A stretch of 57,936 nt of DNA. Source: Prevotella sp. Its GTDB lineage: Bacteria; Bacteroidota; Bacteroidia; Bacteroidales; Bacteroidaceae. The translations under genes were made by a program, and so were the position numbers. Every line of letters begins with the position of its first letter. Position 1 is the first letter of the stretch. Shown here one piece after another: positions 1 through 7,839 of this stretch. The stretch spans positions 1-57,936 of the forward strand of contig JAFZAH010000032.1 in NCBI GenBank assembly GCA_017548275.1, in the 5' to 3' direction. Under the pieces are notes generated by a model. That model was not told the origin of the DNA. It saw nothing but the letters and a program-made list of their open reading frames with translations, and did no database searches.

Positions 1-78
1 AGATGAAGATAGAAGGAGATAAAAGACATTAGTTTTGCTGCAGAAACGCCATAGACAGAGTATTGTCTTCTATCTTCT

Positions 79-94
79 GCCGCTGAAAAGCGGC
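79..94. other. Perfect 6-bp hairpin with GAAA loop
   Basis: GCCGCT, GAAA, AGCGGC. The hairpin lies inside a larger imperfect inverted repeat whose arms are about 5-25 and 101-122. No gene is visible in bases 1-157, so this is either the 3' region of a gene outside the window or a structured intergenic repeat. Confidence 0.5.
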
Positions 95-157
95 TACCTC
101 CCTTTATCTTCCTATATCTTCTTAACATGCGAAACATGAGTACTATAAGTAATAGAA

Positions 158-196
158 GCAGGCAGCCTCGGGATTATCCCGGGACTGCCTGCTTTT
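158..196. terminator. Strong GC-rich hairpin followed by T-run
   Basis: The arms begin GCAGGCAG and end CTGCCTGC, with CGGGAT/ATCCCG inside, followed by TTTT on the plus strand. It sits 30 bp beyond the stop of the minus-strand outer-membrane gene and probably ends that operon. The T-run is on the plus side, so it could also terminate transcription entering from the left. Confidence 0.6.
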
Positions 197-226
197 GTTG
201 ATGAGAGACCGATTTGGGTAGAGTGA

Positions 227-898
227 TTACAACGCGAATTTATAACCGAGGCTGACAAAAACAGCACCGTTTTTCGAGTCTTTCTCGCCCGAGACACTCT
301 CTTTGTTCACTTTGCTCAGACCGAGATTGTAACGGGCATCGATGACCCAATGATTTTTGAATTCGTACGAGATGCCAATGGGGATGGCCACGTCGAATTT
401 GTTGCATTCCTTCTTCAGGTCGACGGTAGTGTCGATGGTGGCGTCATATCCTTCCACTTTCGACTTGTAAGTAAACATGAAATCAGCGTCGGTCATGAAA
501 CCTAACTGCACACCCGTTTTAAGGGCAAGGCCTTTGGCAACATAGATGTTGGCTACAATCGGCACTTGGATGTATTGCAGTTGGAAGCGCGAATCTTCTA
601 TCTTCACACCATCATTTTTGTAATTCTCCCAACCGCCGCCTTGCATGGTATAGGTCACACCGGCCTCAATGCCGAGGAAGTTGGTTGCCTGATATTCCAC
701 TTCAATGTCCGATCTCGCCGCGAAAGTGACTTGAGAGTCAAGGTCGGAATGTCCCATGGATATGCTCTCCATGTTGGTCATGTAACTGATACCAAGGCCG
801 GCTGTGGGTTTGAGACTCCATGTACCCGGCTCATACTGTGCTTTTGCGTTGGTTACGACCATCATTGCCATGACAGCCATCATGATAATTTTTTTCAT
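227..898 (-). CDS. Outer-membrane beta-barrel protein (PorT-like)
   Basis: This 223-aa protein has a clear signal peptide ending at A-K-A|Q near residue 20. Alternating hydrophobic and polar strands follow, typical of the small 8-strand barrels (OMP_b-brl_2 / PorT-like) common in Bacteroidetes. The last residues, GYKFAL, form a C-terminal beta strand of the kind used by the BAM machinery. It is the second gene of a two-gene minus-strand unit, 24 bp after the 132-aa secreted protein. Nothing indicates a specific substrate. The family assignment is by sequence character, without a search. Confidence 0.75.
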   Translation of the reverse strand: MKKIIMMAVMAMMVVTNAKAQYEPGTWSLKPTAGLGISYMTNMESISMGHSDLDSQVTFAARSDIEVEYQATNFLGIEAGVTYTMQGGGWENYKNDGVKIEDSRFQLQYIQVPIVANIYVAKGLALKTGVQLGFMTDADFMFTYKSKVEGYDATIDTTVDLKKECNKFDVAIPIGISYEFKNHWVIDARYNLGLSKVNKESVSGEKDSKNGAVFVSLGYKFAL

Positions 899-922
899 AA
901 TAAATGTAATTGTAATAAAACT

Positions 923-1321
923 CTATTTTCTCACTTTGTACACTTTGTCGCCTTTTTTGATGATGTAGAGACCATGGGGCAGGCCGTTCAGGTTGGCGTC
1001 GCCTTGCTTCATCAGCACGCCCGAGGCGGTATAGACCTCTATCCGTCCGGTGCTGTCGTCAAGTATCTGTGCGATGCCCGTCGCTCCCTCGCTGAAATAC
1101 ATCTTATTCAGCGACACCAGCGAATAACTCACCATCGCCGTGCCGCCGTTGTAGATGACCATCTTGCCGTTTTCAAACTTGATTTGGTCGAAACTGGCCA
1201 AATCCGTCTGGGCTGTGCTGCCGTTGTTCTCTTCCACCACCAGATATTTGAAATCGCCAGCAAATGCGGCCGACGACACTGTCGCCAGCAGCGCGATCAT
1301 CAATGTGCGTATCGTTTTCAT
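923..1321 (-). CDS. Small secreted protein with T9SS-type C-terminal motif
   Basis: This is 132 aa with a signal peptide ending A-F-A|G near residue 22. The body resembles short Prevotella secreted proteins. It contains the FDQIKFENGKMVIY pattern and ends with a domain like a Por secretion (type IX) sorting tail: IEVYTASGVLMKQG, LPHGLYIIKKGDKVYKVRK. It is probably exported and surface-delivered or released. Its function is unknown. It is first in a unit with the downstream barrel protein and has a minus-strand -7 box 25 bp upstream of its start. Confidence 0.7.
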   Translation of the reverse strand: MKTIRTLMIALLATVSSAAFAGDFKYLVVEENNGSTAQTDLASFDQIKFENGKMVIYNGGTAMVSYSLVSLNKMYFSEGATGIAQILDDSTGRIEVYTASGVLMKQGDANLNGLPHGLYIIKKGDKVYKVRK

Positions 1322-1345
1322 CAGCAGAAAAGTTTAGATTCGCGA

Positions 1346-1353
1346 CAAAGTTA
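1346..1353 (-). promoter_or_regulatory. Bacteroidetes -7 box for the 1321/898 operon
   Basis: On the minus strand the sequence reads TAACTTTG, matching TAnnTTTG. No good TTTG -33 element is present at the usual spacing, so this is only half a promoter. Confidence 0.45.
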
Positions 1354-1416
1354 TATCTTTTTTCCCAACCCGCCAATCTTTTAGATGAAAAATACCAATA
1401 AACAGATGTTTTTGTG

Positions 1417-1424
1417 TAATTTTG
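1417..1424 (+). promoter_or_regulatory. -7 box upstream of the free-Met-sulfoxide reductase gene
   Basis: TAATTTTG matches TAnnTTTG and lies about 80 bp before the start codon. The -33 region is weak. The element on the opposite strand at 1346-1353 makes this a divergent promoter region. Confidence 0.4.
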
Positions 1425-1503
1425 CAACATCAATAATAGTTCTGCTATGCATAAAACTTAGAAGAACTTAGGTCTCCATCGAATAATATCCCCCTCAAAA
1501 ACA

Positions 1504-1965
1504 ATGGACAAACAATTTGAATATGAAATATTAGTCGGACAGATAGATGCCCTGACCGAGGGTGAGAAAAATCCTGTGAGCGTCATGGCCAATGTGGCGG
1601 CGGCGATTCACCACGAACGCGGATTCTGGTGGACCGGCTTCTATCTGGCTGATGGCGACGAACTGGTGCTGGGACCTTTTCAGGGTCCGGTGGCTTGTAT
1701 GCACATCCCATTCGGGCGAGGCGTGTGCGGCACTGCGTGGCAGCGGGCTGAGACCATCGTCGTGCCCGATGTGGAGCAGTTCCCCGGCCACATCGCATGC
1801 AGCAGCGAGTCGCGCTCAGAGATTGTCATCCCCCTTAAAGACGCCCAAGGAAAAGTGCGCGCCGTGCTCGACATCGACAGCCTCGACCTCAATGCCTTTG
1901 ATGACCTCGACCGCCGTTATCTCGAAGAAATCGCAGCGCTCGTGGCACAACGTATTTACGATTAA
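1504..1965 (+). CDS. msrC: Free methionine-(R)-sulfoxide reductase (GAF domain)
   Basis: This is a 153-aa single GAF-domain protein of the fRMsr family, which reduces free methionine-(R)-sulfoxide with electrons from thioredoxin in the cytoplasm. Family motifs are all present: WTGFYL, LVLGPFQG, IPFGRGVCGTAW, FPGHIAC and SRSEIV(I)PL followed by LDIDS. The three cysteines expected for catalysis and resolution are at residues 65, 75 and 99. Length is normal. It is monocistronic, with a -7 box upstream and a minus-strand gene converging downstream. It is the usual oxidative-damage repair enzyme of this group. Confidence 0.93.
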   Translation: MDKQFEYEILVGQIDALTEGEKNPVSVMANVAAAIHHERGFWWTGFYLADGDELVLGPFQGPVACMHIPFGRGVCGTAWQRAETIVVPDVEQFPGHIACSSESRSEIVIPLKDAQGKVRAVLDIDSLDLNAFDDLDRRYLEEIAALVAQRIYD

Positions 1966-2352
1966 CGTGAGTTCGACGTATTCATTCGTTTCTTTTTTGT
2001 GCCACTCGGTGGCAGAAATCTTTCTTATCGTCCCAAATAATTGCTGTTATTTGCATTATTTGTGCAGATTTGTGTTATTTCTGCCCGCAGGGCACTCCCT
2101 ATCCTGTCGCTTCGGCCATTCTATTTCTGATGTGCTGAACATATTTAACATAGGGTGCTGAGTAGTTACTTTCGCTTCGCACGTCAACTTAGGGTAGAGG
2201 GTTTAGGGGGCTGGCCCTCATATCCGTTTCATCAGTGACATCCGTTGTTTATGAACTCGTTATCGCTTGTAAGGGCGATAGTTCGGTGGGTAGAAGGTCT
2301 CGATTTCTTTTAATGTTACAACCGTATGCCATGTTAGGTTTTTCCTGTCATA
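1966..2352. other. Intergenic region between convergent genes
   Basis: No convincing gene is visible. It contains a short hairpin (GCCACTCGGTGGC near 2001) and a short TTTAGGG-type heptamer stretch at about 2190-2208, one of several such arrays in the window. Confidence 0.5.
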
Positions 2353-3147
2353 TCAATTATTAACCACAACTTTGCCATCCTTGATATATGCCCCTTTTTG
2401 AGGAACTGACGGCAAACGTCTTCCCTGGAGGTCGTAGATGCCATCTTTATCTTTCCCCTCACTTCGTGTGTCGGCTTTCACCCCGCTGATGTCGTCTAGA
2501 TACCAGTCCTTAGTATAGATGCAGGTCTCACCCTCATAACAAGACTCAAGAAAGTGGCCCTGTGGGTAAAAACCAAAATACTTGCCAATGCAGAATGGAT
2601 CATCCATATTTGTCCCTATGCCTTCATAGACTTGAACTGGAGCCCTCCACACAAAATACCAATCAGGATGATTCCCTAAATAGGGATATAAAGTAGAACA
2701 TTTCCTTGTGATACCTTTTATTTCTAATTTTCCTGGATTTTCGGTGAATGACCGCAAGCAATATACATCATTATCATGAGGCAAAGTCAGGATTCCGCCC
2801 TTACGAATACCATAGTCATAGAGCATATATTCCAATTTAGAATCTTTCTCTAACAGATAGACGTAATCGCCCTCCTGCCTCACGGCTCCGAAATAGTGCC
2901 GTTCGGCGTCGCCAAACTGATACTCGTCAATAATCCATACCTTTTTATAATTTTCTCCCCAGACGCACGCGGTGTCGCCTTCTATGATGTAGGAATAATA
3001 AAGATCAGGCTTGTCAGAATAAAAATAAACGCAATTCCATATTTTACCTTCCTTCACAAAAGCGAGTTCAGGGTCGGGTTCCTGCGCATATATGGCCGAA
3101 GAGCCAAACAAAGCCATGAAAGCAAATAATAACAATCTCATAATCAT
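2353..3147 (-). CDS. Secreted hypothetical protein with T9SS-like C-terminus
   Basis: This is 264 aa with a signal peptide ending I-Y-A|Q near residue 21. The mature part is rich in Tyr and Trp with several Cys, and no known enzyme motif was recognised. The C-terminus (GIYDLQGRRLPSVPQKG, then YIKDGKVVVNN) has the form found at the ends of many Prevotella exported proteins and resembles a sorting or anchoring domain. It stands alone on the minus strand, divergent from frr, with a -7 box about 40 bp upstream. Function unknown. Confidence 0.65.
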   Translation of the reverse strand: MIMRLLLFAFMALFGSSAIYAQEPDPELAFVKEGKIWNCVYFYSDKPDLYYSYIIEGDTACVWGENYKKVWIIDEYQFGDAERHYFGAVRQEGDYVYLLEKDSKLEYMLYDYGIRKGGILTLPHDNDVYCLRSFTENPGKLEIKGITRKCSTLYPYLGNHPDWYFVWRAPVQVYEGIGTNMDDPFCIGKYFGFYPQGHFLESCYEGETCIYTKDWYLDDISGVKADTRSEGKDKDGIYDLQGRRLPSVPQKGAYIKDGKVVVNN

Positions 3148-3186
3148 AATCTTTTAAAGGTTAATGAAATGGTTCCTAATTGTTTG

Positions 3187-3194
3187 CAAAAATA
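3187..3194 (-). promoter_or_regulatory. -7 box for the secreted protein gene
   Basis: The minus strand reads TATTTTTG (TAnnTTTG). The -33 partner is not clear in the surrounding A-rich sequence. Confidence 0.4.
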
Positions 3195-3340
3195 AAAAAA
3201 AAATGACAATATGTGTAAAGAAAGTAGAAAAAAGCAATCGTTTACATAAAATATAAACGATTTGAAGACCGCCGCCCCTACAAATGAACACCCCCTATCC
3301 CTATATTTTTATGGCTCAACAGCAAAAAAAACACACATTT

Positions 3341-3372
3341 TTTGCTCAATAAAAATATTATTTCTATTTTTG
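3341..3372 (+). promoter_or_regulatory. Promoter of frr-rsgA
   Basis: TTTG at 3341-3344, a 20-bp spacer and TATTTTTG at 3365-3372 fit the Bacteroidetes housekeeping promoter well. A transcript would begin near 3380, giving a 5' leader of about 65 nt before frr. Confidence 0.65.
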
Positions 3373-3444
3373 TGGCTTAAATAACATGTCCTTAATGACC
3401 TTAAAGTCCTTATAGACCTGAACGACCTAAATAATTATAAAAAT

Positions 3445-4005
3445 ATGATAGACGTAAAAGCAACACTCGCCGAGAGCGAGGAGAGAATGGAAATGGCTGC
3501 CATGTTCCTCGAGGAGCAGTTGGCACGCATACGCGCCGGACGCGCCAATGTGGCTATATTGTCTGGTGTGAGAGTCGATTCTTACGGACAGATGGTGCCG
3601 CTCAACCAAGTGGCGAACGTTTCCACGCCCGACCCGCGTACCATCGCCATACGCCCGTGGGATAAGAAAATGATTAAGGCCATCGAAAAGGCCATCATGG
3701 ATTCCGATGTAGGCATCACTCCTGAAAACAACGGAGAAATCATCCGCCTTGGCATACCGCAGCCCACTGAGGAGCGCCGCCGCGAACTGGTCAAACAGTG
3801 CAACAAAATCGGCGAGAAAGCCAAAATCGAGGTGCGCAACGTGCGTTCCGACATCAAGGACAAACTCAAGAAAGCCATCAAAGACGGACTGTCTGAGGAC
3901 AACGAAAAAGACGCTGAACTCGAACTCCAGAAACTGCACGACAAGTACATCAAGAAACTGGATGAACTGCTCGCAGCCAAGAACAAGGAGGTGATGACCG
4001 TCTAA
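3445..4005 (+). CDS. frr: Ribosome recycling factor
   Basis: This 186-aa protein has the full-length RRF sequence. With EF-G it splits post-termination ribosomes so the subunits can be reused. Recognisable landmarks are the RAGRAN motif near residues 31-36, VPLNQVA(N), TPDPRT and PWDK, followed by the long helical C-terminal region (EERRRELVKQ...). The stop codon TAA is immediately followed by the ATG of rsgA with no gap, so the two ribosome-related genes are almost certainly co-translated. A consensus promoter lies 70 bp upstream. Confidence 0.97.
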   Translation: MIDVKATLAESEERMEMAAMFLEEQLARIRAGRANVAILSGVRVDSYGQMVPLNQVANVSTPDPRTIAIRPWDKKMIKAIEKAIMDSDVGITPENNGEIIRLGIPQPTEERRRELVKQCNKIGEKAKIEVRNVRSDIKDKLKKAIKDGLSEDNEKDAELELQKLHDKYIKKLDELLAAKNKEVMTV

Positions 4006-4938
4006 ATGAAGGGTCTCGTTATCAAGAACACAGGCAGTTGGTACACCGTCCTCACCGAAGACGGACTGACTGTCGACAGCAAAATAAAAGGCAATTTCCG
4101 GCTCAAAGGCATACGCAGCACCAATCCGGTGGCTGTGGGTGACCATGTGGAGATTGTGCGCAACCAGGAAGGTACGGCGTTCATCACTCAGATTGATGAC
4201 CGCCGTAACTATATTATCCGCAAATCATCCAATCTGTCGAAGCAGAGTCATATCATCGCCGCCAACGTCGATCAGGCGTGCCTTGTGGTCACCATCAACT
4301 ACCCGGAGACATCGACTACCTTCATCGACCGCTTCCTCGCATCGGCCGAGGCTTATAGCGTGCCCGTCATATTGGTGTTCAACAAAACTGACCGCCTCGA
4401 TGCTGACGAACTGCATCTGCAAGAGATGATGATTACCCTCTACGAGACCATCGGCTACACCTGCGTGGCTCTCTCCGCTGTCACGGGCGAGGGTGTCGAC
4501 CGGCTCGAAGAACTGCTCAAAGACAAAATCACCCTGTTCAGCGGAAACAGCGGCGTGGGGAAATCGACCCTGCTCAACCGCCTCATACCCGGGGTGCAAC
4601 TGCGCACGGCGGAGATTTCCGACGCCCACAACACGGGCATGCACACCACCACTTTCAGCGAGATGCTGCGACTGCCTTTCGGCGGATGGGCCATCGACAC
4701 GCCGGGCATCAAGGGCTTCGGCACCTTCGACATGGAGCCCGAGGAGATATGCCATTATTTCCGCGAGATATTCAAAACGTCCGCCAAATGCCGTTTCGGC
4801 AACTGCACGCACACCCACGAGCCCGGCTGCGCTGTCATACAGGCCGTGGAAGACCATTACATCGCACAGTCGCGCTACAACTCCTACCTCAACATGCTCG
4901 ACGACAAGGAGGAGGGGAAATACCGCGCAGCGTATTAG
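4006..4938 (+). CDS. rsgA: Ribosome small-subunit biogenesis GTPase RsgA
   Basis: This is a 310-aa circularly permuted GTPase that matures the 30S subunit. An N-terminal OB-fold (about 1-80) is followed by the permuted G domain: NKTD near residue 125 (G4), the P-loop GNSGVGKST near 180-188 (G1) and DTPG near 231 (G3). The C-terminal zinc knuckle shows the Cys/His pattern C-x4-C-x-H-x5-C in [16 protein letters not shown]. Length is typical. It abuts frr and is followed by an intrinsic terminator at 5138. Confidence 0.96.
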   Translation: MKGLVIKNTGSWYTVLTEDGLTVDSKIKGNFRLKGIRSTNPVAVGDHVEIVRNQEGTAFITQIDDRRNYIIRKSSNLSKQSHIIAANVDQACLVVTINYPETSTTFIDRFLASAEAYSVPVILVFNKTDRLDADELHLQEMMITLYETIGYTCVALSAVTGEGVDRLEELLKDKITLFSGNSGVGKSTLLNRLIPGVQLRTAEISDAHNTGMHTTTFSEMLRLPFGGWAIDTPGIKGFGTFDMEPEEICHYFREIFKTSAKCRFGNCTHTHEPGCAVIQAVEDHYIAQSRYNSYLNMLDDKEEGKYRAAY

Positions 4939-4941
4939 CGC

Positions 4942-4980
4942 GGTTTAGGGTTTAGGGTTGAGTGTTTAGGGTTGAGTGTC
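4942..4980 (+). repeat. Heptamer array, TTTAGGG / TTGAGTG
   Basis: Immediately after the rsgA stop, seven-base units follow in phase: TTTAGGG, TTTAGGG, TTGAGTG, TTTAGGG, TTGAGTG. The same family recurs at 2190, 17192 and 24830. Confidence 0.75.
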
Positions 4981-5137
4981 CTTTGTATTTTTTCGTGGAT
5001 TGTTTCGTGCCTTTTATGTATTGTGTAGGCTGTTTTTACTACATTACTAAACCGCCATTAACTTAATGCGCATTAAATTAACGGGTATTATAATTATTGG
5101 TGTTTGCAAAAGCGGCCCGAAGACCCCGTCAGCACTC

Positions 5138-5166
5138 AACCCAAGGCACTGCCCTGGGTTTTCTTG
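5138..5166 (+). terminator. Intrinsic terminator after rsgA
   Basis: AACCCAAGG and CCCTGGGTT pair around a short loop and are followed by TTTTCTT. It is the likely end of the frr-rsgA transcript. Confidence 0.65.
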
Positions 5167-5186
5167 TGTATGTGATTTATGATTTC

Positions 5187-5199
5187 CACAAGGCTTGTG
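5187..5199. promoter_or_regulatory. 13-bp palindrome, candidate operator, copy 1
   Basis: CACAAGGCTTGTG is a 6+1+6 perfect inverted repeat placed 47 bp upstream of the -7 box of the 5294 gene. An identical copy lies at 6409-6421, similarly placed before the next gene. Confidence 0.45.
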
Positions 5200-5246
5200 A
5201 CTCCATATTTCCTTTCAAAATAAATTATTTATCAGGAATTGTTATG

Positions 5247-5254
5247 TATCTTTG
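5247..5254 (+). promoter_or_regulatory. -7 box of the 367-aa gene
   Basis: TATCTTTG. Because transcription would begin near 5261, an in-frame ATG at 5252 cannot be the start. This places the start at 5294. Confidence 0.5.
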
Positions 5255-5293
5255 TACCAAAGGATTATTGTAAACATAAACAACAGACAGAAT

Positions 5294-6397
5294 ATGAATA
5301 ATAATTTAGAAAAACGTGTAGAACAGTCTCATCGTGACAAGCAAAGTGATCAGAAAGAGATGTACCATTTGCGTTTTTTCGATATCAGATTTCAGAATCT
5401 GCCCTTCGAACCATCAAGTGGTGAGATTATCTATGTCGAAAATGAATATGATGAAAAAATTAACTTACTCATTAAGCGAAATCAATCTTTTATCCAAAAG
5501 TGTCTTGATGGATACCATAACCTTACTCCTAAGTTTATATATTTACCCGATTTGTTTGATGATTTGTCGCATGAAGAAGAGGTTATTGGCTATTTCGCCC
5601 CCCATCTCCGTGAAAAGACAATAACGTCAAATGCCAGTTTAAAAAGCAGTCTGTTGCTTGATTATATGCTTGTGCCTGAAAACAGGAAGAAAATAACTCC
5701 ATGTCTTGCGAGATACCAGGGTGAAGATTCTAAAGGGTCACTATTTGAATGTGTTGGCTTTAATCCTGATGTCGGTATTGATGAAAAAAAGTTTTTCGAG
5801 TTATTATGTTCGCTTTTTGATCACTCTCCCTGGATACGGGAATCACGTCGTTACTACTGTCCAGAAAGTTTAATAGGGGCTGATGGTTCATTTGATAGGG
5901 AATCAAGGAAGTTAATAAATGAAGTGAAAGAGCGCATCTCTCAGTTACGCAAATTAGGCGTTAGTCAGTGGGCATTGGAGCAATTAGTAAAACCGGGATT
6001 GAAGTTAAGCAAACTCGTTGTTACAGGGGATTACAGAATACTTCTTCCAGACTACAATAACATGGAAATAAGAATGGAACCTTTAGTCAAGGCTGTTTTT
6101 ATACTTTTCCTGAAGCATCCCGACGGGATTCTTTTCAAGTGCTTGCCTGATTATAGAGAAGAGTTGACCGATATTTATGTCAGGCTGAAGATTTCCGGTT
6201 TGAACGACAAGGTATTGAAAAGCATCGAAGATGTGACCAACCCCTTGCTTAACTCTATCAACGAGAAGTGTGCCCGTATTCGCTTGGCTTTTATCAATGA
6301 GTTTGATGAAGGGCTCGCTAAATATTATTTTGTAACAGGGAAGCGTGGCGAGGCAAAAAAGATTTTGTTACCCCGCAATATGGTCGTCTGGGAATAA
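5294..6397 (+). CDS. Hypothetical protein, 367 aa
   Basis: I do not recognise this protein. The start at 5294 is chosen because an earlier in-frame ATG overlaps the -7 box. It has no signal peptide and no membrane segment, so it is probably cytosolic. The middle is acidic with many Asp-Glu pairs. The second half (SQLRKLGVSQWALEQLVKP, then KAVFILFLKHPDGILFKCLP) looks helical. It is AT-rich compared with rsgA, which suggests it arrived with the island to its right. It is flanked by two identical CACAAGGCTTGTG palindromes and has its own promoter. The island context, near a DUF4062 gene, makes a conflict-related role conceivable but unproven. Confidence 0.6.
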   Translation: MNNNLEKRVEQSHRDKQSDQKEMYHLRFFDIRFQNLPFEPSSGEIIYVENEYDEKINLLIKRNQSFIQKCLDGYHNLTPKFIYLPDLFDDLSHEEEVIGYFAPHLREKTITSNASLKSSLLLDYMLVPENRKKITPCLARYQGEDSKGSLFECVGFNPDVGIDEKKFFELLCSLFDHSPWIRESRRYYCPESLIGADGSFDRESRKLINEVKERISQLRKLGVSQWALEQLVKPGLKLSKLVVTGDYRILLPDYNNMEIRMEPLVKAVFILFLKHPDGILFKCLPDYREELTDIYVRLKISGLNDKVLKSIEDVTNPLLNSINEKCARIRLAFINEFDEGLAKYYFVTGKRGEAKKILLPRNMVVWE

Positions 6398-6408
6398 AAT
6401 CACCGTTT

Positions 6409-6421
6409 CACAAGGCTTGTG
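6409..6421. promoter_or_regulatory. 13-bp palindrome, candidate operator, copy 2
   Basis: Identical to 5187-5199 and 35 bp upstream of a TATCTTTG box. The two boxes also share flanking sequence: both are followed by similar ACAAAG or ACCAAAG tracts. Confidence 0.45.
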
Positions 6422-6456
6422 GAGGATAATTGCTTGGTTGTAGAGATAGGAATCCC

Positions 6457-6464
6457 TATCTTTG
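6457..6464 (+). promoter_or_regulatory. -7 box, distal promoter of the 400-aa gene
   Basis: TATCTTTG with a poor -33 match (TTGG near 6434). A second box, TATATTTG, lies at 6567-6574, closer to the gene, so two tandem promoters are possible. The 100 bp between them contains no credible gene. Confidence 0.4.
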
Positions 6465-6566
6465 CAACAAAGTAGTTATTGATAGATATGTGTGGTTTCG
6501 AGAACATTTGTTTATCAATCGCTCATTTTTTCTGAGAGAAATGAGATGTGTTCGGAAAAAAATGTT

Positions 6567-6574
6567 TATATTTG
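6567..6574 (+). promoter_or_regulatory. -7 box, proximal promoter of the 400-aa gene
   Basis: TATATTTG, 60 bp before the ATG at 6635. No clear -33 element is present. Confidence 0.4.
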
Positions 6575-6634
6575 CAGTGTGTGTTTGCGATGTAAATATG
6601 TATTGTAAATACATGTTTTGTATATTAGGATAGT

Positions 6635-7837
6635 ATGAAAGATGGAAAACGGCTAATTCCTTTTGCAAGAGAATCAAAATGTAAAACTTACATAATAAAG
6701 GATATTATTGAAAAGGTTCGATCAGAAGATGAGGAGGCTTTTGCACGATTCTCTTCCGAACATGCTATTTGCTTCACCGAAGCAAATGGTGATTGGCTTT
6801 TTCCTGCTTTATATGAGTTCTATACAGAAAAGGTCAAGAATCCCAGTATTACCGTTTTTTTGCAAGAGTTGGGAATGCTTTTTCATAATGAAAGCATGAA
6901 AGAACCCCTTGCAGAGATTACATCACTTGACAGAAGCCTATGTCTTGACGAATCTAACGTGTTCGAATACATTGTTAAACAACAAAAACTTGCTTCGAAT
7001 GACATAAAGAATGTTGAGTATTTGAAAACACCATATAAGACCAAATCAGAAGTTCTTGCTTTCCGTCACATATCACCAATCGACCATGATTGGCTGATAA
7101 TAGAATATGGCGGGATAGCACACCCTTACATTTTGGCTGACATCGCTGGCGTTTTGATATATAGCCATAAGATTAGGGAGTCTTTCGATTATCTTCGCAG
7201 AAGTGTAAACTTGCTTATAGATTTCCCAAACAAGTTTTGGAATAGTGAATTAGCAATAACAGGAGCAGCAAATACTTTTCGTTGGTTAAGGCTCATGTGC
7301 CAAGATGATATGGAATTGTCTCGCAAGATTTTTAAATACAACTATTTATATCTTACAAGAATGGCTTGTATTACTAGAGATGATTTGCTTGAACAATCTG
7401 CATATGTTAATCGAGCCGCTCTTGTGAAAATGCCATTTGCATATGCTTTTCTTCCGTTCCTAGGACAAAACCCTGACACTCTCTACATATCTGACTTATA
7501 CTACGCTCATTTCTGCAATCAAACTGCAACAGAAGTGTCTGTTCTTACAAATAGTAAATATTATCAGCAATCACTCACATATTACCAGAATGTTTCTTTA
7601 TGGCCTAATGATACAGGCGGATATGCAGATATAGAGGAAGACACCTATCTTCAATTAGTAGAAAGGAAACATAAAGTAGCCTTGTTGAATGCTTATGAGT
7701 ATTGGAAGGTATTTAATAGAGGCGAAGATGTCCTTACAGAATCTGATATAGATAGAATCTTTATGCTTATTGAGCAGGAGTATAACAATAATTTCAAGCG
7801 ATTTCGCAATAACATTTTATACTATAACAAATATTGA
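6635..7837 (+). CDS. Hypothetical helical protein, 400 aa
   Basis: Not recognised. It has no signal peptide and no clear membrane helix. The central and C-terminal parts are made of amphipathic helices with repeated Tyr/Leu patterns (YLRRSVNLLIDFP, FKYNYLYLTRMA, YYQQSLTYYQNV), which suggests a helical-repeat scaffold such as a TPR-like fold. This is an inference from pattern only. Its TGA is two bases before the ATG of the FISUMP-domain gene, so the two are translationally coupled. Composition is AT-rich, like the rest of the island. Confidence 0.6.
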   Translation: MKDGKRLIPFARESKCKTYIIKDIIEKVRSEDEEAFARFSSEHAICFTEANGDWLFPALYEFYTEKVKNPSITVFLQELGMLFHNESMKEPLAEITSLDRSLCLDESNVFEYIVKQQKLASNDIKNVEYLKTPYKTKSEVLAFRHISPIDHDWLIIEYGGIAHPYILADIAGVLIYSHKIRESFDYLRRSVNLLIDFPNKFWNSELAITGAANTFRWLRLMCQDDMELSRKIFKYNYLYLTRMACITRDDLLEQSAYVNRAALVKMPFAYAFLPFLGQNPDTLYISDLYYAHFCNQTATEVSVLTNSKYYQQSLTYYQNVSLWPNDTGGYADIEEDTYLQLVERKHKVALLNAYEYWKVFNRGEDVLTESDIDRIFMLIEQEYNNNFKRFRNNILYYNKY

Positions 7838-7839
7838 CT

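Noticed and set aside
566-1384. A 272-codon plus-strand frame over the outer-membrane and secreted protein genes
   Set aside because: It is antisense to two genes that have clear signal peptides, and its translation is His/Cys-rich without structure.
4942-4980. TTTAGGG units as telomere-like ends
   Set aside because: The arrays are short, degenerate and internal, next to ordinary genes. Other arrays with the same period have unrelated sequence.
6430-6633. A 67-residue Cys-rich frame before the 400-aa gene
   Set aside because: It spans both candidate promoters and has no plausible start context.
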